Notes under the pieces: generated by a model
The model's input: the letters and a program-made list of their open reading frames with translations, nothing else
Databases searched by the model: none
Told to the model about the DNA's origin: nothing
Translations under genes and position numbers: made by a program
Part shown: in pieces, positions 10,759 to 20,934 of the stretch
Layout: each line of letters starts with the position of its first letter
How positions within the stretch are numbered: the stretch's first letter is position 1
DNA from: Ascaphus truei
Lineage: Eukaryota > Chordata > Amphibia > Anura > Ascaphidae
NCBI GenBank assembly: GCA_036426205.1
Contig: CM071579.1
Coordinates: 22,286,603 to 22,350,602 of the forward strand
Direction: 5' to 3'
Length of the DNA: 64,000 nt

Positions 10759-12340
10759 AAACATATATGTTCCAAGTTCTACTTTTATAGTTACATTATG
10801 TTATCTTAACAATAATGTTTTTTTATATACCCTTCTGGTAGGACACAGATGAATATGGGTTGCACACCTTTCTTTTCTCTGCTGTGTGCACAAAGGGATG
10901 TGGCACCGGTATGTTATTGTTGCACAGGTTATATAATCCCTCTTCAATTGTACTTTAGTTGTGTGTATGTGAATACAACTGGGGTAACAAAGCACTAATA
11001 TTTTAGCATTGTGTTGTTCCATATGCTAACACAATACACATATTATGCCCATACTCATTCATGCTTCTAGTATGCTTACATACAATGTTATTGGTGCAGT
11101 GTAACATGTACATCCATATGATGTGTACACCAGGCTGATTTACATTTTGAATGTGATTAAATATACATGGTGTTGCACATTTAACACCAAATACACACTT
11201 TGCTGTGTTGTTTACGGTACTGAAGATGTCATGTCAATGTTTGCAATTTATATATTGTTCCTTTGCATTATAGGTATATCTCCAGTATGACTGATCATGG
11301 TATGTATATTTGCTGACATCTCTCATAAGATGTGCCTACATCAATCTTCCTATAATTATTTGAAGTCAAAACCCAACATATTGGTTTAAACACAAATGTA
11401 ACATATATGTACTTTCTGTATCATGTATATGCATTTAGCTACTCTTGAGCTTTCATGTGCATTGTATTAGAAAATGATTACTCCCATTTCATCACATTTT
11501 ATGTATGTTTCCTTATAAATTCCATTAATGTAATATAGAGGTGTTTGGAGACAAGGGGATAACTGTAGTTATTTCTTTACTTACGGGAGATCATTCATCA
11601 CGGATGAAATTGACTGATCATAAAACTCCATGCATGAATGCCTGCAATCACAACAATGCGTACTACATCTTATATTTAGCAATGTTGGTGTTTTGTAATG
11701 CTAGGAATTAATAGTCAACATTAATTTAAATTTGTGACATGTGTATGTATAAGTCACACGTGTGTGGATGTGTCCTACATGTACCAAGTGTTAAACTGTT
11801 AACAGAGAAGACAAATTTGTCACTAATGTTACTGTCATTTAGCATTTATAATTTACCAATATGACAATGTTGGTAATATTTTTGCAATATAAATCACGTC
11901 ACTTCATCATTATCATGATGATAATTATCAAGTATTGTCACAATTGTAACATCAATCACGTGCACATTAGCATAGACACACTTTGTAAGACAACTGTTTG
12001 TGTCTGTATCAATTTGTGTAGGATCCATGTATAACACCGACAAATGATAACACCAGCTTTATTATGGTAGCTTATATCATCATATTGACTATACTATGTA
12101 ATTTTAGAACGTTTAATAAACACAGTAAACTATAGTTAGTTAGGTTAATGAAATATACACAGAAACGTACTTCATTACATGATGTTGATGTCATAATCAG
12201 AACATCATGCATTGTAGGGGACCACAACATCTGGCCAATAACATTATTTGCTACAGTCCCAAACCATTTTATCAACATACCCATGTAACAAGAGATTTTT
12301 AACAAGAAATGGCTAGTTGGTTGTAAGTGTCCTTTACCTT
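10759..12340. other. Non-coding interior of the Harbinger element
   Basis: AT-rich sequence rich in TACAT/ACATGT motifs. An acceptor-like TATAG/GTATATC occurs near 11272. No ORF with protein-like composition was seen. Confidence 0.45.
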
Positions 12341-12341
12341 G

Positions 12342-12577
12342 GGAGAAGGAGTGGCTCAGTGAGTAAAGACACACACTGGCACTGAGATTTTGAAGCAGGG
12401 GAGTCTGGTTCAATTCCCGGTGTCGGCTCCTTGTGACCTTGGGCAAGTCACTTTATCTCCCTGTGCCTCAGGCGGCAAAAAATAAATTGTAAGTTCCACG
12501 GGCCAGGGACCTCAGCCTGAAAAATGTGTCCGTAAAGCGCTGTGTACAACTAGCAGCGCTATACATGAACATGCTCA

Positions 12578-12623
<46 letters not shown>

Positions 12624-12625
12624 GT
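12342..12625 (+). mobile_element. tRNA-derived CORE-SINE inserted in Harbinger
   Basis: The head has an RNA polymerase III A box (TGGCTCAGTGAG, about 12352) and B box (GGTTCAATTCC, about 12408). It is followed by a MIR-like core (GTGACCTTGGGCAAGTCACT, about 12433-12452), a CTGTGCCTCAG segment and a body ending in a (TTA)n tail at about 12580-12622. It is essentially complete. Because it sits inside the transposon, it either inserted there after the element arrived or travels with this Harbinger lineage. Confidence 0.85.
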
Positions 12626-13980
12626 TACATAGTTTCGACAGTCATACGTTCCATTACACAATATAATTCACAAATGTGTTAGCAGAGTGGGAATGGTTGT
12701 TATATATAAAACACACCATGCCATAAAATGATAGTAGTCATTAAAGAACACTCAATAAAAATTCATGAGGCACTATTTTGCAACATCATTATGTTAATTA
12801 AGTGCTTATGCAATATAGGCATAAGGGTATCACATTTTTAATTGTTTGTTAATAAGCGCTGCAAGCAATATAAAATTAGTTCCATATGTAGTATAGTAGT
12901 CGGTGGCTCCTCCTCACAATCATCTCATATAAAGGTAGACTCTTCTGAAATCATACATTGATCCGATTGTATCTTCCCCGACATCTCTGAAATACAGCAA
13001 ACACATGATGGTCAAATATGGCACCTTACTACATATGTATCCGTGACAACGCATTACACAGCTCTATATGATTGTGTACATACACACGTCACTCACTTAT
13101 ATGTTAGAAGTACAAGTGTACATCAGTATGTAATGTTTCTTTAAATTTGTAGCAGGCATAACTATGTATATGATGTGAACGTTGCCTGTATACTGAAAAA
13201 TGTGCGCGCACATCTTAGTGTGCGCACGCACTTCAGGCTTGGCTGCACTAACTGTTAGCGCATGCGCAAAACAAAGCGTACGTTGTGCGTTCAATACATC
13301 TTGAAAATACCATTAAACATAAAATCTTTATTTCAAATACAATGAATACGAAACTACATTCGTTCTAAACGAGTACATCTGTATTCTTTTTAAACAGACG
13401 TGTTTGGACAGAAAGGACGGCCGATAACACAATGCGCAAATGCAATACGTGTGACGTCATGTTAAACCAGCGTGAAACGCACGCTAACACTCCTCCCACT
13501 CAATTAACATTCGGCTAACGCCCAGTTGACGCCTACAAACACTGAGCCGCACACATGACACACTGCAGTTACCGTTACTATAACAAAACATGACAGCCAA
13601 TAGGCTTTGAGGCGCGCACGTCGCTTGGGGGCGGGACTTACATCCGTAATCCTTTTTAAGGACACCTTGGGCCATGACAAGGGTCCCACGTCATACGTGG
13701 TGGACCCGCTTTTAAATGTTGCATGATAACAAAACAGGTATGTGTTAGAGTTATGTTAAAATGTTGCTAATATGGTTAAAGGGATAGGAAAGTACGTATA
13801 TTAATTCCGTCAGCAATGTGTACTACTCTTTCAGGTTCTACTATATTGTATTCGGCAACAATTTCTTTGTGATCGCTACATGTTATGCAGTCTGCAATGT
13901 TACGCTGTATCCACGCATTGAAAGTGAAAATGGTGGTTAAAAAAAAACATTTAAACGCACAGTCAACGCATAACGGTTGT
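12626..13980. other. Non-coding Harbinger interior with CpG-richer block
   Basis: AT-rich to about 13190, then GC/CpG-richer to about 13720. The latter holds a perfect cAMP-response-like site TGACGTCA at 13452-13459 and several ACGTCA/TACGTG half sites. A TTTTAAAT box near 13710 is followed by a donor-like CAG/GTATGT at 13736. This could be a promoter for a + strand transcript, but no convincing exon follows. Confidence 0.3.
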
Positions 13981-13985
13981 TATAT

Positions 13986-14654
13986 TTACCATTCTTCTAG
14001 AATTAACTCATCGTCTGGCTGCAACTGGTCGCTCCAGAAATGCAAGGCATTTTCATCCACGCTTGACCCACCCGCTGAATCCAGTATGACACACATCTCC
14101 TCCATGAAGCGCTCATAGGAATCGCCACTGCTTTCTTCAAACAATTGGTCGGGAGGTAGGTTCATTTCTTCGGGTTCCCATTCCAATGCATTTTCAGCTG
14201 AAAGGCTTGGTACATAATCATAGTACTTTTGTTCTTGTACAATGTGGGTTTCAGGAATGGAGGGTGCAGATATTGCAGCAGGTATCGATTCACACGGAAC
14301 AGTAGTAGCGGATCCATTGCTATTGGCATTAGGAATAAATATGCCTTTCACAACAATATATGTGCCCTCTTTCAGGGTAAAATGCTTTTCCTTTGCAATC
14401 TTCCAGAAACCATAGGTGTGTTCTAGCTTATCCTGCACACGTTCAAAAAAGTCATTAGTTGATAAAGTGAATCTTATTGATGAATTAAAATTCCGCGCAT
14501 GCCTACGGTCTTGGTAATAAGGATATTTTGCTCGAATCAAATCATAGATTTGGCGTGTGCTCGCTTTGTGTCCGCGACTGTTCAAAATTGCTTCTGAAAC
14601 CATGTACTTATAACCTAAGAGGGGATTCATATTGTTAACGAATTCATCAGCCAT
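13986..14654 (-). CDS. Forkhead-like winged-helix protein carried by Harbinger
   Basis: An intronless 222-codon ORF. The ATG at 14654 is chosen because it has a favourable context (G at -3, G at +4); the frame is open for about 35 more codons upstream but lacks an ATG there. Residues 15-88 match a forkhead domain: YKYMVSEAIL (helix 1), QIYDLIRAKYPYY (helix 2 and turn), NFNSSIRFTLSTNDFFERV (recognition helix region) and GFWKI (wing strand). Compared with the family consensus W-x-N-S-x-R-H-N-L-S, the Asn and His that normally contact bases are Ser58 and Phe62, and the Trp is Phe56. DNA specificity is therefore probably altered. The C-terminal half is acidic, with no second domain. It lies between the transposase and Myb-like genes. 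Forkhead genes are not a known part of Harbinger elements, so it looks like captured cargo or a retrocopied host gene. Function is unknown. Confidence 0.75.
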   Translation of the reverse strand: MADEFVNNMNPLLGYKYMVSEAILNSRGHKASTRQIYDLIRAKYPYYQDRRHARNFNSSIRFTLSTNDFFERVQDKLEHTYGFWKIAKEKHFTLKEGTYIVVKGIFIPNANSNGSATTVPCESIPAAISAPSIPETHIVQEQKYYDYVPSLSAENALEWEPEEMNLPPDQLFEESSGDSYERFMEEMCVILDSAGGSSVDENALHFWSDQLQPDDELILEEW

Positions 14655-14659
14655 GTCAG

Positions 14660-15070
14660 AGTAGCACAAAAGATGTGTGCAGTTCTGTGTTCTTTGCTCA
14701 TCAAAATGATTCTGCTCAATGGCTAACAAATTCCTGTGTTTCGTTTTCAAGGTCAACAAAAGTAACTACTTTTACTCCTTATTTCAAACGCCAATTGGAT
14801 GTGTCCTTTTAATTGGTTTAACTTTTGTGGTTAGTGATAGGCGAATGTGGGAAAAACATGTATCATTTTTTTATCTCGTTTGTGAAAACATTCCTACACT
14901 TTTATTTCAGTAACATTGAGTTTTCTTGAAAAATAACAAAGAGCACTGTGTGAAAATAGTGCTTAGACAGCCATATCAGTAAATACACACACCTGCAAAA
15001 TGAAATGTTTTTTTCCCACATACATTTCTGTGTGTATTTGAAAGTCTGGTTAACTACCTGTCTGCATGAA
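14660..15070. other. Intergenic region between forkhead-like and Myb-like genes
   Basis: AT-rich sequence of about 400 bp containing the presumed promoter of the forkhead-like gene and the 3' end of the Myb-like gene. No clear TATA box or poly(A) site could be assigned. Confidence 0.35.
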
Positions 15071-15071
15071 T

Positions 15072-18000
15072 TTAAATACGTGTGTATCTATATATATATA
15101 TATATATATATAAATATATCTCTCTCATAAATATATATATATATATATTTCGTTTGCCACCAACTTTAGCCACAACAGAGCCACTTTGAGTGGCCTCTGG
15201 CACTTCACGGGCAGGGCTTGTGGCCAGTGACTCACCTACAGGGCTTGTGGCCAGTGACTCACCTACAGGGCTTGTGGCCAGTGACTCACCTACAGGGCTT
15301 TTGGGCAGTGACTCACCTACAGGGCTTTTGGGCAGTGACTCACCTACAGGGCTTGTGGCCAGTGATTCACCTACAGGGCTTTTGGGCAGCGATTCACCTA
15401 CAGGGCTTTTGGGCAGTGACTCACCTACAGGGCTTTTGGGTAGTGACTGTTCACGGACAGGGCTTGTGCCCACTGACACATGTGAGCAAGTTGGTAGACA
15501 CTGCACAAGTGATAGTTGGTCTGTTTCATGTGTGTATTTTGTTGTTTTTGACCAAAAACTGGTCAGTAGTAACTGCTTGTGTTTTCTTTTTGTGGCCTCC
15601 TTTGTAGGTGTCAGCTGCTGAATTTGTACAGATGGCAGCGGTAGGATGTCGTCAGGAACCTGCACAGCAATGTCTGCTACTTGACCGGTAACATTTGGGC
15701 CTGGTGAATGAATATCAGAAGCATGTGGTGAAAACTGACCTGCATGAACAGATCCTGCCTGTGAGGTGTTGAATTGTGGTACATTAGTCATTCTCCAGTA
15801 ATTAGCTTGTGTTTGCTGAACAACTAATGCTTCGAATGAGGTGTTGATTTTTTGCAACTGTTTAGGCACTTCAATGAAGACTCTGTGGAGATGTGCCAAT
15901 TGTGAAACTGTTTCTTCCTGCAGTGCAATCATCCTTTCCAGCACTGTCATCAGGTCAGAATGGCGACGATTTTCTGCTTCAACAATTTTTCCCTCAGAAG
16001 CTACAATTGCATCATATGTGGTATTTGCTGGACGATTTGGCGGTAAAACAGTTTCAATTGGAACCTCTTCATGGTCACTTGCTTGTATTTGTGTGTCTAT
16101 GGCGGCGGCGGCATCATCATCATCATCATCATCATAATCCTCTTCATCATGTTCTACAAATAAATGTACACATTATTAAATGGCATGTTAATCTCTGCTG
16201 TGTTACTATGTAATTCTACTGTGTCATAAGTAACAACTAACATGTTTCCATACGTTTTATAACCTCACATTAAAAACTACCTTGACTTAAGAATAATGTT
16301 TGGACTCAGTATGAAATATGAGTGAATGAAAACTTGCTGTAAACTCACAACTCCTACATGATAGTTAACATCACTAACACAATACATGTTGCCTTACACT
16401 TCATTTTCACTGACACTAAGTAATCCTATTTAAAGAAGATGTGCAAAACAAATAATGAACATGACAACATAACATATAGAAGAGCACATATTATATGGCC
16501 ACCAACTGATACACTCACCTTCTAGGTGTGTTGAGCTGGCTGACCCAGGTGAAGACACTTGTTCAGTCTCAGGTGACACATGTCCTTCAGGGGCAACTAT
16601 ATATAACAATAACATAAGTTTTACATTTACATGTGTAAATATTGAACAAACAGTTATTGTATGTTCTGTATTTATGAGTACGTAACAGCATCAGTTCCTT
16701 AACCCAAACTGTGTGTATGAAAGTGAACATAAATAGTTGTAATAACAATGTACATGCCTGTGTACTTAGAACTTTTGAGTTCCCTAACATAAAACATACT
16801 ATGTTTCTGCAGTAATGCGTGAGGATAAATAGATAAAATTTGTACATAAAAATCATATGTTGTGTAGTGATATCAGTATCATAATGTACATAACTATCAT
16901 GAGATGACCATTCACAATGGTTATCATGAAGGTGGTCATATTGCAAAAAGTGTTGTTTTTGGTAGAGGATATGTGTGGTACATTAATATAAGATGTGGCA
17001 CACATGAATGTGGCTGTGACTAAACAAGACAACACATGCAGTGTGTGATAATGTGTTGTTGATAGTAGTTCAACTATAGATATGAGTGAACTAATGTGTG
17101 ACGTACGCTTTGATAAGTAATGAGTTGTTGGGGCATTTAGTAGCTAAAGTGAAGCTTTCAAATGAGTGTGATTAACTTCAGTTGTGCTAGTCAGGTTGTA
17201 AGAACGGTATTCCCTTCCCCAAAAAGCCTAATCAGCCACACCTTTCAATTACTTGAAACAGGTGAAAATGGTGTGAACTAAGTTTACCCTAAAATGAGGC
17301 TATAATTAGTGTGTGTGCTGAACCCCACCCCCTCTGTTGAAGTGTATGCTGTGATGAGATATTAATTGCAGCTGCTTTAACATAATGGTAGATGAGCTAA
17401 ATAGTCGTGTGCAGTTTTTAAGTTATGAAAACAATGACATAACATATGATACGTGTGCCTCATTATGCTGTCTGTATATGACTTAAAGCAAAAATGGACC
17501 TTTTCATAAACAACTATAGATGTGTTAGTGCAAGTGATGTTTGTAGGCCGTTGCATGCAATATATTTGATGCATGCTTAAAATAGGCAGTAATGTCATGT
17601 TTGTCGGAGTAAAATAAATAAAATACACAATAATATTATACATATTTATGTTCTGTACCTGTAGCTAGTAATAATTTCTCATTAACATGTGTTACACATG
17701 TGTACTACCCTGTTGTTCCCCATCTTCGCCCACCATCAATTGCTTCCACTGCAGCAATGCATTTTGGGAATTCACATGTAAATGAGCACACAATGGCACG
17801 TGCTATATTAGTTACTGCTTTTAGTAGGACTACAACATATATGTCTATTTTGAGATATATATATACAGAATCAGACATATACATATATAGATGCAGGTAT
17901 GCTTATATTGTGAAGACAGTATAAAAAGCAGTGTAAATATGCAAAATAACTGTAAGCAACGACACGCCTAGTACATTAATATTTCTCACCTGGTGGAAAT

Positions 18001-19244
18001 TGTGAGGGATAAATTCCTATATCACGGTCACCAGGTAAACCTTCCACGACGACGGGAAGTAATTTTGCCCGAAGCAGCTCCTCCAATGGACTTAATATGA
18101 GACGTTGTGGTGTCGGCCCACCTCCAGTGCCAGTAGCATGCATGCGTTGGTGTTGTATTTTCTTTTTCAATTTGGACCTAATATCATCAAATCTCTTGTG
18201 ACAATTCCGCTTGTCCCTCACATGATTCCCACACGCATTGACACCAATGACTATTGTGTCCCACATTTCTTTTCTGCTTGCTGAACTTGTCCGCCCTTGA
18301 AAAACATATAAAATATATGAGGTAAATTAATAATAATAGAAGCACCAGTTTCCTACACTGCTAGCTGTTCCAAGAGATAGCAAACATGCTGTTTTAGGTG
18401 TAATATGTGAAGCACATGAGCATTCACTACTAAACCTATACATGTAAGCAAGGTTGCATTCATATTGTATGCAGTTATGGCAAATTGATCGCCTGTGTTT
18501 AGTTGTCCTTGTAAGGCATGATAAAAAGCAGTGTTTCCAGACTTATTAACATAGAAAGATATTCTGAACCCATATTTGCATATGAACAAAACTCAGATGA
18601 CCTAGGATTACATGTATTTGAATAATAAATGTAAAGGTACACTTACCTAGTAAATGTCCATATATACTGTCATAGTGCTCCAGAATGCCAGTGACAAGAG
18701 CTGTATTTTCCTGGTCATTGAAGCGAGGATTACGTGGCTTCTCCACACGTTTCTTCCGAGCAGGTTTAGGGTCAGAGCTTGGCTGGTGCTGACTGGACTC
18801 TCCTTCTTCCAATGGAAGAGACTCCAAAAGCTGCCCACCAGCAAGCACGCCACCACCATCCACCCCATCAGCAACTGCGCCACCAGCAGCACTCCCAGCA
18901 CCAGCACTCCCACTCCTAGCACCAGCACTCCCACTCCTAGCACCAGCACTCCCACTCCTAGCACCAGCACTCCCACTCCCAGCAACAGCACTCCCACTCC
19001 CAGCAACAACACTCCCACTCACAGCAACAGCACTCCCACTCACAGCAACAGCACTCCCACTCCCAGCAACAGCACTCCCAGCAACAACACTCCCACTCCC
19101 AGCAACAGCACTCCCACTCCCAGCAACACCACTCGGTGCACCAGCAACATCACTCCCCTGAACAGTACGTTCACTCCGACGCGTACTCGCACGAGTAGCA
19201 CTCCCACTCCCACCAGCATCACTCTTCCCACGCTTTGCGGGCAT
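15072..19244 (-). CDS. Myb/SANT-like DNA-binding protein of Harbinger, four exons
   Basis: Partner protein expected to bind the element's ends and recruit the transposase. Exons (- strand) are 19244-18647, 18295-17990, 16596-16519 and 16153-15072. All junctions are GT/AG and in phase, giving 688 codons including the stop. The N-terminus is a low-complexity Ala/Gly/Ser/Val repeat (about residues 40-125). A basic stretch ARKKRVEKPR (about 161-170) leads into a Myb/SANT-like domain (about 171-248) that spans the first intron, with PRFNDQENTALV before it and KEMWDTI, CHKRFDDIRSKLKKK after it. Exon 4 opens with an acidic Asp run and a predicted coiled coil (about 394-441). It then has about nine copies of a nine-residue repeat SPVGESLPK/SPVGESLAT. 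The last residues are coded by a TA microsatellite, so the original stop may have been lost. Confidence 0.85.
15091..15150. repeat. TA microsatellite at the Myb-like stop
   Basis: (TA)n interrupted by CTCTCTCATAAA. It encodes the Ile/Tyr-rich C-terminal tail of the Myb-like reading frame. Confidence 0.85.
15195..15450. repeat. 27-bp coding minisatellite
   Basis: About nine copies of a 27-bp unit containing TCACCTACAGGGCTTK. They encode the nine-residue SPVGESL repeats of the Myb-like protein on the - strand. The + strand ORFs over this stretch are shadows. Confidence 0.85.
17690..17830 (-). repeat. Fragment of the hammerhead repeat family
   Basis: CTTCCACTGCAGCAATGCATTTTGGG followed by CACATGTAAATGAGCACAC (shortened here) matches the corresponding part of the 44-kb hammerhead repeat in reverse orientation. 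The ribozyme portion itself is absent. It lies within an intron of the Myb-like gene. Confidence 0.6.
18880..19150. repeat. Coding minisatellite in Myb-like exon 1
   Basis: Tandem units of 15-24 bp built on CAGCACTCCCACTCC encode the Ala/Gly/Ser/Val-rich repeats near the N-terminus of the Myb-like protein. Long + strand frames here are shadows. Confidence 0.8.
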
Positions 19245-19467
19245 ACTTCCAGCACTCACAAAAAACAGACAATAAATGTACAGCCAATCACACGAAACAC
19301 TTCCACATATAAAACAAGACAAACATGTAAACAAAACAACAATGGACAAAGCTCACCCAATACACAACAAGTCTCTCCGTCAATATGCAAATGTTCAATC
19401 AGCCAGCTCTGTGCGTCTCTCTCTCTCTCACTCCCAACAACACAGAGAATGATTAGCAGTACACGTT

Positions 19468-19485
19468 GCCTTTAAATATGGCGCG
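19468..19485 (-). promoter_or_regulatory. Putative Myb-like gene core promoter
   Basis: On the - strand this reads TATTTAAAGG, identical to the motif before the transposase. It lies about 230 bp upstream of the ATG. A donor-like GGTGAG and acceptor-like sequence between them suggest a possible 5' UTR intron. Confidence 0.45.
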
Positions 19486-19489
19486 CAAT

Positions 19490-19735
19490 CCAATACATGC
19501 TTGTTTCGCCTGATTCAGCAAGATTTGTGATTGGGCAACCTATCAGCACCCCGCCACGCACGCCGATACACCTGTGTGTGATCGGCTAATCATCGTGAGA
19601 GTGGGCGGATTTGTTTTCGGGTTGATTTTGAATGTATTCGGCACTTACTGCATACGGAGAGGAAAAATCGCCATTAACATGACTAATCGGTAAGCTTGCC
19701 GATATCACTTAATCGACGCTTACTGCATGAGGCCC
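19490..19735 (-). repeat. Right Harbinger terminal and subterminal repeats
   Basis: Several ATCGGC/GCCGAT and GTAAGC motifs mirror those at the left end. The terminal inverted repeat ends at 19735. Confidence 0.75.
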
Positions 19736-19776
19736 TATGTATTCGCCAACATTTCAATGTTACGCAAATATGGCAA

Positions 19777-19778
<2 letters not shown>

Positions 19779-19817
<39 letters not shown>
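19779..19817. repeat. (TA)n microsatellite
   Basis: About 19 TA dinucleotides. They immediately precede a MITE with TA-rich target sequence. Confidence 0.9.
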
Positions 19818-19819
<2 letters not shown>

Positions 19820-20112
19820 CAAGAAGAAGAAAGAAGCCCGCTTAGGAGCACTCAGGTATACCGTATAAGAAATAACAATTTATTTATTGACACAAAGAAA
19901 AATAGATAACAGTACAAAAATATTAAAAAATAGGCTAGGACCCCTCACACGAATTCTTCCCAAAAGAAACACTGTTGCATGAAGAAGGGGTAAACTAATA
20001 GTGTGAACCCCAATGCCTAGTGTAGACAAGAAGGTAAGCGATAAGTGATTGTTATTTCTTATACGGTATACCTGAGTGCTCCTAAGCGGGCTTCTTTCTT
20101 CTTCTTGTCATA
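19816..20112. mobile_element. MITE with 64-bp perfect terminal inverted repeats
   Basis: ATGACAAGAAGAAGAAAGAA starts the left arm and the right arm ends with its exact complement. Identity extends about 64 bp (19816-19879 against 20049-20112). Both sides are TA-rich, suggesting a TA target. The interior is about 170 bp and non-coding. The perfect arms point to recent origin. It inserted about 80 bp outside the Harbinger element. Confidence 0.85.
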
Positions 20113-20226
20113 TAACTATCACTGACCCGTGAGCACCGCCTGTTATGGAAACTTTTCCATCATATACTGGCACATGGTGACCATTATATTGCTGGAGTGG
20201 ATGCGAGGTTATCTCCTTTTTCTTTG

Positions 20227-20262
20227 CATATATATATATATATATATATAAATATATATATT
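20227..20262. repeat. (TA)n microsatellite
   Basis: TA dinucleotide run with one AAAT interruption. Confidence 0.85.
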
Positions 20263-20309
20263 TGCGGATTGATTTTAAAAAAATGACATTCACCCACCTT
20301 AATTCTGAT

Positions 20310-20920
20310 TATAATGAGATATATCACATTCTGCGTCTCTGCCCCAGCTTGCACCTTGGAGAGAGTCAGCAGGAGGAGTTGGGGAGGGGGGGGGGGGAGA
20401 ATTACATGGTGCACAGATTATAATGAGATGTATCACATTCTGCATCTCTTCCCCAGCTTGCACCTTGGTGAGAGTCAGTAGGAGTAGTTGGGAGGAGTTA
20501 CATGGTGCACAGATTATAATGTGATGTATCACATTCTGCATCTCTGTTCAAATTTGCACCTTGGGGAGAGTCAGTAGGAGGAGTTGGGGGGAGTTACATG
20601 GTGCACAGATTATAATGAGATGTATCACATTCTGCATCTCTGCCCCAGCATGCACCTTGTGGAGAGTCAGTAGGAGGAGTTGGGGGGACTTACATGGTGC
20701 ACAGATTATAATGAGATGTATCACATTCTGTGTCTCTGCCCCAGCATGCACCTTGGGGAGAGTCAGTAGGAGGAGTTGGGGGGAGTTACATGGTGCACAG
20801 ATTATAATGAGATGTATCACATTCTGCGTCTCTGCCCCAGCATGCACCTTGGGGAGAGTCAGTAGGAGGAGTTGGGGGGAGTGACATGTGCACAGATTAT
20901 AGGGAGATGCATTCTGCATT
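20310..20920. repeat. 95-bp tandem repeat, about 6.5 copies
   Basis: Unit of about 94-96 bp. Landmarks recur at each period: ACAGATTATAATGAGATG, TATCACATTCTGC, GCACCTTGGGGAGAGTCAG and AGGAGGAGTTGGGG. Long frames on both strands are by-products of the repeat. Confidence 0.9.
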
Positions 20921-20934
20921 TCTCTGCCCTACTC

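Larger units (their letters stand above)
8104..19735. mobile_element. PIF/Harbinger transposon, apparently complete
   Basis: An 11,632-bp element. Its left end begins GGGCCTCATGCAGTAAGCG, and the right end is the inverted copy of the same sequence (19717-19735). Similarity continues inward as GTYGATWAG. The 3-bp direct repeat TAT flanks both ends (8101-8103, 19736-19738). Harbinger elements make 3-bp duplications, usually TWA, so TAT is slightly atypical. It contains a HARBI1-like transposase (+), a Myb/SANT-like partner (-), an unusual forkhead-like ORF (-), one SINE insertion (12342-12625) and a fragment of the hammerhead repeat family (17690-17830). Most of the remainder is AT-rich, non-coding DNA. 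The pairing of transposase with Myb-like protein is the family's usual two-component system. The length is well above typical autonomous Harbinger elements. Confidence 0.9.

Noticed and set aside
12350..12430. Functional tRNA gene
   Set aside because: The A and B boxes belong to a SINE head with a MIR-type core and (TTA)n tail; no tRNA cloverleaf is formed.
13700..13920. Two-exon + strand mini-gene (ATG near 13720, donor at 13736, acceptor near 13834)
   Set aside because: Would encode about 33 residues without recognisable features; signals are within chance expectation.
15190..15621. + strand ORFs over the 27-bp repeat
   Set aside because: Antisense of Myb-like exon 4.
18654..19475. 273-residue + strand ORF of Ser/Thr/Pro repeats
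   Set aside because: It is the antisense shadow of the Myb-like exon 1 minisatellite, whose own strand has in-phase splice sites and a Myb/SANT domain.
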